Shown in pieces: positions 21,263-31,389 of a stretch of 64,000 nt of DNA; position 1 is the stretch's first letter, and every line of letters starts with the position of its first letter. Origin of the DNA: Zygaena filipendulae (taxonomy: Eukaryota > Arthropoda > Insecta > Lepidoptera > Zygaenidae); NCBI GenBank assembly GCA_907165275.2, contig OU015654.1:2745501-2809500 (forward strand), in the 5' to 3' direction. Below the pieces are notes generated by a model. That model searched no databases, had not been told where the DNA came from, and saw only the letters and a program-made list of their open reading frames with translations. The translations under genes and the position numbers were made by a program.

Positions 21263-21696
21263 ATAAGTGAGATTTATAAACACATATTAGAAGATTTTTT
21301 AATTATTTTTAATTATTTTTATTTTACAAATATTAAAAATTTTGTTTTGTTTTTTCACAGTTAATAAATGTATAGAGTTCAACATCATAACCTTTAACTT
21401 TACCTTCTAAATTCAAATACGCAACTAAAAAATAACAATAACTGTTAGCTTAAAGAGCAATCAACAGAAAATAATCTTATGTGAGATCTACATTATTTGA
21501 TTATATTATTCAAGGACCTTCAATCAAGGTACACAAATTACAGTCAATTGGATATGCAAAAAAACAGACATGCTGGAATGGTGTCTATAATATTTATCGA
21601 CTTTTTGGGAGATTTCCGCGCTTACAACACTCTCATGTCCGTTCTCCGCCTCCTAAAAACGGGGTTTTCTGTCATTGGCTATCGCTACCTCGATAT

Positions 21697-21874
21697 CTAG
21701 AAACTTCGGTCTGTTAAAGTCTCTCATTGGTTAACTTAACGTAATTTCTAGAATTTTCGATGACAGACGATTTCCAATTGGTTATTTCTAGACGTTTCCA
21801 GAGAGTTCGGACATCTAATACGTCAGTCGCCGCGGACTATATAAACGATCGGCAAGCGCGGCAAAGCATTCAGT
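21697..21874 (+). promoter_or_regulatory. heat-shock promoter of right HSP70
   Basis: Heat-shock units: GAA-TTC at 21700-21707; TTC-GAA-TTC at 21746-21758; TTC-(GAC)-TTC at 21786-21798, with a further TTC at 21806. TATATAAA at 21838-21845, initiator TCAGT at 21870-21874. The predicted leader of about 170 nt is A-rich, like insect hsp70 leaders that allow translation during heat shock. Confidence 0.9.
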
Positions 21875-22040
21875 ATTTGAAAAAGAGAACAAGCGAAGCG
21901 AACGGAAGTAGCGATCGAGGAACTTTATAAAACAATCTAACTACAAGTTACGATCTTTCGACAGTTGAAGTTTGACTTTGATATAGTGTTGAGGAATATA
22001 AAGTATTCTTAATATTAATAAGTACAAGAAATTATTTAAA

Positions 22041-23954
22041 ATGCCAGCAATAGGAATCGATCTTGGAACGACGTATTCGTGTGTCGGCGTATGGCAACAT
22101 GGCAACGTGGAGATCATCGCCAACGACCAGGGTAACCGCACCACACCGTCTTACGTTGCGTTCACGGACACAGAGAGGCTCATCGGCGACGCTGCCAAGA
22201 ACCAGGTGGCGCTTAATCCCAGCAACACTGTATTCGATGCGAAGCGCCTCATCGGGCGCAAGTTCGACGACCCCAAAATACAACAGGACATGGTGCACTG
22301 GCCCTTCAAAGTGATCAACGATTGCAGCAAGCCGAAGATCCAAGTGGAGTTCAAGGGAGAGACAAAGCGGTTCGCGCCGGAGGAGATCAGCAGCATGGTG
22401 CTGACGAAAATGAAAGAGACCGCCGAGGCGTATCTAGGCACAGCGGTGCGCGACGCGGTGATCACGGTACCCGCGTACTTCAACGATTCGCAGCGGCAGG
22501 CCACCAAGGACGCGGGCGCCATCGCGGGTCTCAACGTGCTGCGAATCATCAATGAGCCCACCGCCGCGGCGCTCGCGTACGGGCTCGACAAGAATCTCAA
22601 GGGCGAGCGCAACGTGCTCATCTTCGATCTGGGCGGGGGCACTTTTGACGTGTCCGTACTCACCATCGACGAGGGCTCGCTGTTCGAGGTGAAGGCGACC
22701 GCTGGCGACACCCATCTAGGCGGAGAGGACTTCGACAACAGACTCGTGAACCACCTAGCGGACGAGTTCAAGCGCAAATACAGGAAGGACATCAAAAACA
22801 ATCCGCGCGCGCTGCGCCGCTTGCGCACCGCCGCCGAGCGCGCCAAGCGTACGCTCTCGTCCAGCACTGAGGCTACAATCGAAATCGACGCGCTGCATGA
22901 GGGCGTAGACTTCTACACACGCGTGTCTCGCGCCCGCTTCGAGGAGCTCAACGCGGACCTGTTCCGCGGCACGCTAGAGCCCGTGGAGAAGGCACTCAAG
23001 GACGCCAAGCTCGACAAGAGCTCCATCCACGACGTGGTGCTAGTCGGGGGCTCCACGCGCATTCCCAAGATACAGAGCATGCTGCAAAACTTCTTCTGTG
23101 GCAAAAAACTCAACCTCTCCATCAACCCCGACGAAGCGGTGGCGTATGGTGCGGCGGTGCAAGCGGCCATTCTGAGCGGCGAGCAGCACAGCAAGATCCA
23201 AGACGTGCTTCTCGTGGACGTGGCGCCCTTGTCACTGGGCATCGAAACCGCCGGTGGTGTGATGACGAAGATCGTCGAGCGCAACGCCAAGATCCCGTGC
23301 AAGCAGTCGCAGACTTTCACCACATATTCGGACAATCAGCCGGCCGTCACGATCCAAGTGTACGAGGGCGAGCGCGCCATGACCAGAGACAACAACCTGC
23401 TAGGCCGGTTCGACTTGACCGGCATACCTCCGGCGCTGCGCGGGGTGCCCAAGATCGACGTCACGTTCGACTTAGACGCAAACGGCATCCTGAACGTGTC
23501 CGCCAAAGAGAACAGCACCGGCCGCAGTAAAAACATCGTGATCAAGAACGACCGAGGCCGACTCTCGCAGGCGGAGATTGACCGCATGGTGGCGGAGGCG
23601 GAGCGCTACAAGGAAGAGGACGAGCGGCAGCGGGAGAGGGTGTGTGCGCGCAACCAGCTCGAGGCTTACGTGTTCAGCGTGAAGCAGGCGCTGGACGAAG
23701 CGGGCGAAAAGCTGAGCGACCAGGACAAGGAGAGCGCACGCCGCGAGTGTGACAAGGCGCTGCAGTGGCTGGACAACAACGCGCTCGCCGACCGGGACGA
23801 GTACGAGCACAAGCTGCGCGAGCTGCAGAACGTTTGCTCGCCGCTCATGAGCAAGATGCACGGCGCCAGCGCGGGCGCGGGTCCGGGCGCGCACCGGCCG
23901 CAGTACGCGCCGCCCAATGGCGGCACGGGGCCCACGGTCGAGGAGGTTGACTGA
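22041..23954 (+). CDS. Hsp70: heat-inducible cytosolic HSP70 (right copy, P466L)
   Basis: Second intronless 637-codon HSP70, transcribed rightward. Nucleotide-binding domain, linker, substrate-binding domain, helical lid with charged segment, Gly/Ala-rich tail and EEVD are all as in the left copy. The two proteins differ at one residue that I can find: codon 466 is CTG (Leu) here and CCG (Pro) in the left copy, within the otherwise conserved PPAPRGVP segment of the substrate-binding domain. Other differences are synonymous (for example near 22231, 23479 and 23749). Arrangement and near-identity point to gene conversion between copies. Heat induction is inferred from the promoter. Confidence 0.98.
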   Translation: MPAIGIDLGTTYSCVGVWQHGNVEIIANDQGNRTTPSYVAFTDTERLIGDAAKNQVALNPSNTVFDAKRLIGRKFDDPKIQQDMVHWPFKVINDCSKPKIQVEFKGETKRFAPEEISSMVLTKMKETAEAYLGTAVRDAVITVPAYFNDSQRQATKDAGAIAGLNVLRIINEPTAAALAYGLDKNLKGERNVLIFDLGGGTFDVSVLTIDEGSLFEVKATAGDTHLGGEDFDNRLVNHLADEFKRKYRKDIKNNPRALRRLRTAAERAKRTLSSSTEATIEIDALHEGVDFYTRVSRARFEELNADLFRGTLEPVEKALKDAKLDKSSIHDVVLVGGSTRIPKIQSMLQNFFCGKKLNLSINPDEAVAYGAAVQAAILSGEQHSKIQDVLLVDVAPLSLGIETAGGVMTKIVERNAKIPCKQSQTFTTYSDNQPAVTIQVYEGERAMTRDNNLLGRFDLTGIPPALRGVPKIDVTFDLDANGILNVSAKENSTGRSKNIVIKNDRGRLSQAEIDRMVAEAERYKEEDERQRERVCARNQLEAYVFSVKQALDEAGEKLSDQDKESARRECDKALQWLDNNALADRDEYEHKLRELQNVCSPLMSKMHGASAGAGPGAHRPQYAPPNGGTGPTVEEVD

Positions 23955-24123
23955 ATCTGAAGAGTTGTCGGAATCCAAAGATAATTAATTTTATTTGAGA
24001 CTGATTTATCGATCTAAACTGTAAATATGATTTGTACATAGAAGGCTTAGGTAGTGTCAATTTATTTAAGAAAATTTTTGTTAATTTATTATTCCCACCG
24101 ACTGATTATGTTATGTTGAACAA

Positions 24124-24129
24124 AATAAA
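24124..24129 (+). terminator. poly(A) signal of right HSP70
   Basis: AATAAA 170 nt after the stop codon, mirrored in the left arm. Confidence 0.6.
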
Positions 24130-24229
24130 TATCAATAAGTCAAACAAATAGATGTATTTCAAATAAGCAAAATAATACCCACGTAGTGATTACCTTCTCT
24201 CTGATATTACCTATACCACAGATAATATA

Positions 24230-24749
24230 ATCCCATCAAAAACATAAATGTGAAAGTGGAAGTCAAGTTCAGTAGGATTAAGCTTAAGCTTATAGTTGTC
24301 GACTTCACCGACAAAAGAATTGATATCTAAATAGGTGTCAAGTTCTGTAGATAATCCTGAAATATATTCAAAGGAGCATACAACTTGACTAGTTTTCACA
24401 CACAAGTTATCTTATATTTGGCTCCAAACTATAGTATAAATATTTTTGATATTGCCTTGTTTTACCAGCAAACGAAATATTAAAGGGGTAATATCTATTG
24501 ACCTTACAGTGTAAAAACAGTAACTTGCTCATAATAATATAAAGAAGATACATAATTTGACTAGTTAAAGATAACTTGAATGTGAAAACTAGTCAAGTTT
24601 TATGCTCCTTTGAATATATTTCAGGATTATCTACAGAACTTGACACCTATTTAGATATCAATTCTTTTGTCGGTGAAGTCGACAACTAAGCTTAAGCTTA
24701 ATCCTACTGAACTTGACTTCCACTTTCACATTTATGTTTTTGATGGGAT
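24230..24749. mobile_element. foldback MITE with ~185-bp inverted arms
   Basis: Left arm (24230 to about 24414) starts ATCCCATCAAAAACATAAAT and is the near-exact reverse complement of the right arm (about 24566-24749), which ends TTTTTGATGGGAT. Both arms contain GTCAAGTTC, AAGCTTAAGCTTA and GTCGACTTCACCGAC. The spacer is about 150 bp of AT-rich sequence without an ORF. It lies directly against the outer edge of the right HSP70 arm. Confidence 0.85.
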
Positions 24750-25170
24750 ATCACTGCTTTTTGTACAGAAATTATTAGTAGGTACTTATTCATAATAAAA
24801 TTAATACCAAATGGTTTTTGTTAATCTACTGTATTTCCGTATTTGAGAGTTCATGATTAGTATTGACATGTATAATATGTGAAATAATTTTGAGTTATGA
24901 GGAGGTCAAAAGTGGCTCCAAATGAACGTCTAAGGTGCATATTGAGGACTTAAAACTTCCTAGAAGAATCGCAGTTATTGAAGCATCTTCAATTAATTTG
25001 CATATGTCGGCTATTTATCTATGACGTATGCAGGCGCGGTCACAGCCTGAAAGTTTGAAAGGGGCTTTAATAACAAAATTGTTTATTTATTTATTTATTG
25101 TCACACCAACAGCAATTGGCAATTGTCAAGTAAATTAGACTTTATTGCACAATACACAATTTTACTATAG

Positions 25171-25345
25171 ACTAACGGTTGCCCGCGGTTTTACCCACGC
25201 TAATGTTGGAGTTTCCGTAGTAATTCCCGGATAAAAACCCCTACCCTACCCTACCCTATGTCACTCTACCGCAGCTTCTTATATGTGAAAGAATTTCTGA
25301 AATCAGTCTAGTAGTTTTTGGGTTTACTCGTTATAAATAGACAAA
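25171..25345 (-). mobile_element. CTAGT-family repeat, degraded
   Basis: Complement of GCCCGCGGTTTTACCCACGC, GAGTTTCCGTAGTAATTCCC, a small (CCCTA)n expansion and the TCAGTCTAGTAGTTTTTGGG block of the type C head. Confidence 0.5.
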
Positions 25346-25512
25346 AATACAAATCTTTCCTCTTTACGTATAATCATCCGTTGACACTCTTTACAAATGA
25401 ACTGTTTCAAGTACTTTCCAACAAGACAGCCGGCTTGTACATACACGTGTTGTACGTGTGTGCGTATCTTGAGGTTGACAAGTTGGTATAATATTAGTAT
25501 AGACACGTATGA

Positions 25513-25562
25513 TTGGGGGGAGGGGTCATGTCCCCTCTGTGACCCCCTCCCTCCCCCCCTCT
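25513..25562. repeat. G-run / C-run hairpin
   Basis: GGGGGGAGGGGTCATG is followed within 20 bp by GACCCCCTCCCTCCCCCC, so one strand folds on itself and each strand carries runs that could form a quadruplex or i-motif. Confidence 0.55.
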
Positions 25563-27015
25563 TCGGAACGCGCCTTTTTGTATGTCTATATTGGAATCAA
25601 AATCATCTATGCAGCACAAATTAACTAGACTTATGTCTAAAGAAAGCTATGCAGTAGGTACCTGTACAGTTACTGTTCGAGGCTTATACGTCGCCTTCGT
25701 AAGCGGACGAAAGAGCATCCCAAGCAGAAGAAGAAGAAGCATCCTAAGCCTGCATGGCTGACCTTACATGAGTGGATAACTGTGAGTCTGTGACATGCCC
25801 TCTACTGGGAGACATAATATTTTCGACAACGCCTTTTGATCATTTCGAGATTTCTTCTCAGCAGATATGTCGTCACCTTTATGATATCCGACGATAATGT
25901 ACATACGGAGTTTAATTCCATACCGAACGAACCGTCTCTATCCACAAGAATTATTCATCTTTTTTACATATAGAACTTTCTATGTCAAATGTCAATAATA
26001 TGTAATGGATGTTTCCGTAAACTGATGAAAATATTCACAGATATTCATTAATTATATTCTACGTAAAACAGACTCTGATTCACTTTTATACCAGGTATAA
26101 ACCAGTGAAAATAGGAAAATTCGCGCTGACAACGAATGTATTTGACTCAGTTTAATTGAGTGACGTAAAATACATCATTTAAGAATATTTCGAAATTCTG
26201 ATTAGCCAGTTGCATACTAAAATACTTAACTTTGTTATATTACCTTCTTGATAGGAAAAATCTAAAAACTTTAATTATTAATAATTATAATTTTTTTTTA
26301 AGTTTTTCCAGTTTTCAGATTTTTCCCTTTGTTTACTCCTAAAAGCCTACCTTAATGCCAAATATCAAGTTCCTAAGTCATCTGGAAGTGCGTTATAATT
26401 TTGGTCTATAGGTCAGTCAGTGATAAAAAACACGATTTTTGGACGTTAATATCTAAATAACCGTTGGAGCTGTGCTTATGAAATTTGGAGCACATATTTA
26501 TCTCGCGAGTCTTAATACATGAGTCAAATTAGACATGTTTATGTAAAATAGTTTTGGAATTATGAGCGGGTGAAAAGTGGCTCCAAATGGTTCGTGTAAT
26601 ATTACACACGGTGCTGCTTGTCAGTTCTGTCTGCTTGAACTTGACTTGACACGCTGACCGCGTATCTAGATCCTGCCCATATGTAGGTACTTACCTCACA
26701 AAGTCACGCTCACGACTCACCCTCAATGCGTGAAAGCGTAAAAAACAAACAAATAAACAGACAAACAAACATACTCACTTTCGCATTTATAAAAAGTACC
26801 TACCTAAGGATGAGCAGTCGTTTGGAAGTCAACCTTGCAACTCATTGAAATGAATGTTATCTATAGGTACCTATAATCATGGCGGACTCAATGAGTTGGA
26901 AGGTGGGAACTTGCTATCAACTATCTTACAATCTGAATTCAGTTTTTCTAAATCTATATTAATAAAAATAAATTGCCGAAATGTATGTGATCGCATATAA
27001 CTTCCAAACGACTGC

Positions 27016-27230
27016 TCATCCTTACTTATTATAGATGCGAAAGTGAGTTTGTTCGTTTGTCTGTTTATTTATTTGTTTGTTATGCTTTCACGTCTAAATG
27101 GCTGAACCGATCGTCATTAAATGTTGCATGCACGTTGTCAGGGGTACAGAGAAGGACATGATACTTTTAATCCCGGAATTCCCACGGGAACTCTGAAATT
27201 ACCGCGGGTGAAACCGCGGGGAACAGCTAA
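27016..27230 (+). mobile_element. CTAGT-family repeat (head type B), nearly full length
   Basis: TCCTTACTTATTATAGATGC, GTTTGTTCGTTTGTCTGTTT, CTGAACCGATCGTCATTAAA, CACGTTGTCAGGGGTACAGA, tail hairpin GCGGGTGAAACCGCGGGG. The terminus is mutated to CTAAT. Confidence 0.75.
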
Positions 27231-27237
27231 TAATTGT

Positions 27238-27372
27238 ATAATTCTTTTTTTGTGTTCGTTATTGTCAGGACAAGGTTTGTTTAAAGAAGTTTGGTGTTAG
27301 GCTTCTTGGGAGTTCCTGCGGAAATTCCAAAACTCTTGCTGTTGAAACAGCGCGCGGCGGAGCAGAGCTAGT
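27238..27372 (+). mobile_element. CTAGT-family repeat (head type C), 5'-shortened
   Basis: TTGTGTTCGTTATTGTCAGG and AGGACAAGGTTTG match the copy at 3570-3875. Ends AGAGCTAGT. Directly follows the copy ending at 27230. Confidence 0.65.
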
Positions 27373-27381
27373 TTCATATAT

Positions 27382-27668
27382 TTTATTTTTTAGTCCGTTT
27401 TGTAGATTATTAAAAAATATTGGACACGTATTTTTTTATTTTTTATGTAACCAAAAAATAACGGAGATATATCAAGTCGAAATTTCAAATGACGTCACGC
27501 CTCGCTACAGTTTGTTCGCACGTTATAGCGAGCTGTGACATCACGAGTCCCCCACCCTAAACTTTAATGCGCTTTATCTATGCATATTTCCATTATTTTA
27601 AAAAAGCAAAAAATACGTGTCTTTTATTTTTTTATTATCTAACTGACGGACTAAATAGAATTTTGATT
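27382..27668. mobile_element. MITE, AGTCCGTC family, copy 6 (best preserved)
   Basis: Ends TTTTTAGTCCGTTTTGTAGA and CTAACTGACGGACTAAATAG. The core holds ATGACGTCACGCC and TGTGACATCACGAG in inverted order. Length about 287 bp with imperfect inverted ends of roughly 50 bp. No ORF. Confidence 0.78.
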
Positions 27669-27769
27669 TTTTTACCCAGGAAACTAGCCTGATATAGGTA
27701 GAGTTAGTGCCCAATACACAGAAAAGAAGATGTATAGGTACTTGAGTCAAGAAATAAAATGTGTTATCC

Positions 27770-28027
27770 AACTAATATTGTAAATTAATTGTGAAAGTGT
27801 GGATGTTTGGATGTTTAGATGTTTAGACGTTTAGATGTTTGGATGTTTGGATGTTTCGATGTTTGGATGTTTGTTACTCAATCACGCAAAAACGTCTGAA
27901 CGGATTTGGATAAAATTTGGCATGCACGTTGTCCGGGGTACAGAAAAGGACATACGGTACTTTTTATCCCGGAATTCCCGCGGGAACTCCGAAATTACCG
28001 CGGGTGAAATCGCGGGGAACAGCTAGT
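27770..28027 (+). mobile_element. CTAGT-family repeat (head type A) with minisatellite
   Basis: Has CGGATTTGGATAAAATTTGG, CACGTTGTCCGGGGTACAGA, the tail hairpin GCGGGTGAAATCGCGGGG and CTAGT at 28023-28027. The normally single GTGGATGTTTG motif is expanded into a tandem array. Confidence 0.8.
27797..27872 (+). repeat. minisatellite, GATGTTTNG units
   Basis: About nine copies of an 8-9-bp unit (GATGTTTGG, GATGTTTAG, GACGTTTAG, GATGTTTCG) inside the element head. Confidence 0.85.
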
Positions 28028-28164
28028 AAATAAATAAATAAAAACAATTTGCGCAGTTCTAAATCACTGATACGGAAAAAAAATTAAATTATTCATGTAC
28101 AGTCAACAGCACATCTACATAGTCATTCATATAAAACACTTTATCCTGAATAACTGACTGACGG

Positions 28165-28365
28165 ATCAATGCAAAGCCTTAACCGCTGCTCCTAAAGACT
28201 TGAAATTTGGAGGGTGTGTTCTTTGTATGACGTAGGCATCCAATAAGAAATAATTTTTGAAAATTCAACCCCTAAAGGGGTGAAAAGGGGTTGCAAAGTT
28301 TGTATGGAATAATTCCATGGGAACTCCGAAATTATCGCGAGTGGAAACCGCCCGGGACAGCTAGT
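28165..28365 (+). mobile_element. CTAGT-ended Helitron-like repeat (head type D)
   Basis: GACTTGAAATTTGGAGGGTG, TTCAACCCCTAAAGGGGTGA, GGAATAATTCCATGGGAAC and a CTAGT end at 28361-28365. Shares its head with the copy at 11587-11800, not with types A-C. Confidence 0.7.
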
Positions 28366-28610
28366 AAGTATACTTACCAATACATATTATGTAGTTGTAC
28401 ACCCCCAAAAAACCAATAACATCTGCACAATTATACGAGTAGGTACAGCATTCCAATTTTATTTGTAGCATCGTATGCGTCGATATTAATTGATCTAAAC
28501 ATATTACAAACAAATGTTTACAATTTTATCGTAATTCCAACTGAGATATACATATATATAAAGTAAATAATATTGAAAAATATTTATTTATATTAATAAC
28601 CTAACCTAAC

Positions 28611-28860
28611 GGCCGCACTCAGAGTCGTTTTAATGATTACCTACTTACTTAATTTTAAGTAAAGACTTTAAAAACAAAACTAAACTTTTAACTTAATTAG
28701 TTAAATGTAAATTAACATTGAGTAATTTAATGAACGTCTCTGAGCGCGGTAATTTTTTTTTCAATCTTTACTTAAAATTAAGTAATCATTAAAATGACTA
28801 TGAGTGCAGCCATTAGTTACTTCAAATTAAGTAATCATTGTAACGACTCTGAGTGTAGCC
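28611..28860. mobile_element. MITE, GGCYGCACTCAGAGTCGTT ends, with an extra half copy
   Basis: GGCCGCACTCAGAGTCGTTT (28611) pairs with the complement of ATGACTATGAGTGCAGCC (to 28811), with inner arms TTTAATGATTAC/GTAATCATTAAA. A third arm, GTAATCATTGTAACGACTCT through GAGTGTAGCC, ends at 28860. Confidence 0.7.
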
Positions 28861-31119
28861 ATAAGTGTCGTTATTAACGTATCATTAACATAATTATGGT
28901 ATATCTTTAATTTTTCTAAAATTATCATAAAACAAAAATAACCAAATTATAGAAAAGTTTATTTGCAGTCTCATAATTTTATTATACCCTTTCTTCAGAC
29001 TATGATTGACAGACGGCTTGTTTATACATAATGTATATAGAATGTGTACTACATAGGTAAAATTAAAACACCGGGTGTAACAGTCCGAATACTGTTGTTG
29101 CATACATGATTATGATCCCTTTAAATGCGCAATGTGAACACCTGAATTGCTTTTAGGCTTTAGCTACTTTTGACTGACTGTACTTAACTATATATTCATA
29201 CCTACTCATATTATTCATACTCGCCACATAACTAAGAATACCTCTCTCTCTATCCTTTTTACTCTTTGCCATAGATTTGTGTAGGTCGAAATAGATATTT
29301 CTAGAAAAACGAAGAAATATTGATTATATTTTCTTTTTCTCTCTACTAGATCTATCCTTGTCTTTCATGTACACCCAAGTCTCTGGTATTTTCTAGAAAT
29401 TCGTTTATCTCGTTTGTTCATGTAGAGCTTTCTTTTTCTAACATTAATACAACTCTACCAAATTGAATACGGTTTTGGTTGGTTGTTTACTAATTCTTGA
29501 CCAAGACTCTCGAGTTCAGTCGTATTACTACGGCTCCATAAGCTATAAAAGGCGGGTTCTGGTTAGATCTCACTGAATACTTATTTCATTAGTCCAAATG
29601 AACGGATTAGGATGTAGTTAGTGTATTTAATTTTTAAGTATTAGACTATGTAGTAGAATATACCTAAATATGGCTTATAAAAGGCAGTCTCTCTACCATG
29701 CAGTATCAGTAAAGAAATTGTAAGAACGTATTTATCACCCGAATAGAAAAGATTCAAGATGGCGGAGTCGACGCCCGGCTGAATTAAGTACCTACGCATT
29801 TCCAACACGTTATTAGATCGAGTGACCAAGATTTGTGTGGCACTGGCAGGCAATATATGTTAAGGTTGGTATTTAGTTTTGATCTCCTAATATTGTTTCA
29901 AATTGTACCAACGTACTTGAAAACAGTAGGAGTCACAACTCAAAGTGCGCAGTTATGGGTTTCTTTGTTTATGATTGGATTTTTCTTTTGTTTTTGTTAT
30001 ATCTTCACGGTTTAGAGTTATTAGCCGTGACTACCATAATACAAAGTACCTACCTAGGTACTTTTTTATCAAGTTGTTAGTCGAACATATTTTATGTATG
30101 TTGTTTTTCTCTAAAAATACGTAGTAGGTAATGTAGGTAGATATGTCTATACTTTACTTCAAATTTTATTCGTATCATATACCATATCAAGGCTATTCTT
30201 GGGTTACTTAAAACAGCCGTTGCTTTTCTTATTACAACACAAAGCATAATAATTTATTATTATTATGAACCTTTTCAATAACCTAGCACCAGTTTTAATT
30301 CATTCATATTAAAACGTTTTTGTAGAAACGTGAACGTAGGCGAATTAAGTTTAGAACAATGCCCATTTTTAATTTTTTTGCTACAAATAATACTTTCTTA
30401 GTTCTCTGTCAGGTACCTATAGTTTTAAAAATAGTAAAAGCCTTTTTCCACAACTTGAAATGACTGTTTTTGTTGGCTACAACAGCTACCGATAGGAGCT
30501 CAGGTTCAAGTATAGGCCAGAATTTTGTCTCTCTAAGTGACTCTACATGTGATTTAAAATCTTAACTATATTAATACCTACCTGACAGCGACACTTTGTG
30601 GGTGTGTGTATGTTTGGTGACCTAGATTGGATTGGCAGGTAGACATATTTTCTCGAAATAGCAAGATTAACGTTACTTTAGGACCTGCAAATAGGATTAG
30701 GGTATTTTTTGTTGCGGATAATGATGTTGATCGAAGCGTGGAAAAAAGCTCATATTTCTATAGTGCTATAACTCTACTAAATTTCAATGTTTTCGAATAT
30801 GTCTAAACAAAGAAACCTATAATTAAGATGTGCTTTATTTACCATCAAAGTTTTCCTTATCACAAAAATAATAAAAAGTGAGTACCTATCAGAGTAACAG
30901 CAATAAATCCAACTCAAATGAAAACCTGAAAAAGGATCGGCAAATAAAATTTTCTTTGTCAATGCCATGGTTTTAACATAAAAATTGCTTAACCTGACGC
31001 TATGGAGGGTGCAATGTAATGTTCACTCAACTTCACAAAGGCCGACTTCGAATAAAGATCTTAAAGACGCTTTTGAACGATTATGTAATAAAAAAGGATT
31101 ATTATAAATAATTAAATAT
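28861..31119. other. gene-free stretch with an orphan promoter-like region
   Basis: AT-rich, with no ORF above 70 codons that looks coding. Contains the promoter-like block at 29290-29580. Confidence 0.5.
29290..29580 (+). promoter_or_regulatory. orphan TATA promoter with HSE-like motifs (tentative)
   Basis: TATAAAAGGCGGG at 29544-29556, with CTCACTGAATAC (initiator-like) at 29570-29581, about 27-30 nt downstream. Upstream, TTCTAGAA at 29299-29306 and again at 29391-29398 are two-unit heat-shock-element cores. No ORF of convincing length follows, so this may start a spliced gene, a non-coding RNA, or nothing. Confidence 0.3.
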
Positions 31120-31383
31120 AATAATAATAATAATCCACATCACAACACACAGATCTATTTAATCCCACAGTAAGCTATTATTAGCTTGTGTCGTGGAAAC
31201 CAAGCAAACGTGGTATATACTACATAGAATTACTTATATATTATACTATAGGTATATAAACACACCCAGACTGGAACATGGAACCCTGTGTTCATCACAC
31301 AAAGTCCACTCCCACCGGGAATCGAACCCGGAACCCCTTGATTAGCTGGTAGGCATGGTGATCTCTGCGCCAATCCGGTCATC
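31120..31383 (-). repeat. tRNA-derived SINE, copy B
   Basis: Minus-strand head with A box TGGCGCAGAG and B box GGTTCGATTCCCGG (31311-31330 region). The body is shared with copy A at 8555. The 3' tail is (ATT)n, seen as AATAATAATAATAATCC on the plus strand. Confidence 0.82.
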
Positions 31384-31389
31384 AAATTT

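Larger units (their letters stand above)
20289..21589. other. spacer of the HSP70 palindrome
   Basis: 1,301 bp of AT-rich sequence between the two divergent HSP70 promoters, with no gene. It contains the tail of a CTAGT-family repeat (20861-20885) and a CR1-like LINE 3' end (21100-21262). Confidence 0.8.
21590..24233. repeat. HSP70 palindrome, right arm (2,644 bp)
   Basis: Mirror of 17645-20288. The outer end coincides, within 4 bp, with the start of the foldback element at 24230. Confidence 0.93.
24750..27015. other. gene-free AT-rich stretch
   Basis: No coding region supported. It contains a CTAGT-family repeat (25171-25345), a G/C-run hairpin (25513-25562) and tracts rich in TAGGTACC-like words common in Lepidoptera. 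Confidence 0.6.

Noticed and set aside
25238..25262. CCCTA repeats at 25238-25262 and CCTAACCTAACGG at 28600 as telomere-like repeats
   Set aside because: Only a few units; the insect telomere repeat TTAGG/CCTAA is not extended here.
31311..31380. Possible genuine tRNA genes at the B-box sites (8745-8817, 31311-31380, 49980-50010, 55340-55370)
   Set aside because: None folds into a complete cloverleaf with paired acceptor stem, and the A and B copies share a non-tRNA body and (ATT)n tail, so they are SINEs.
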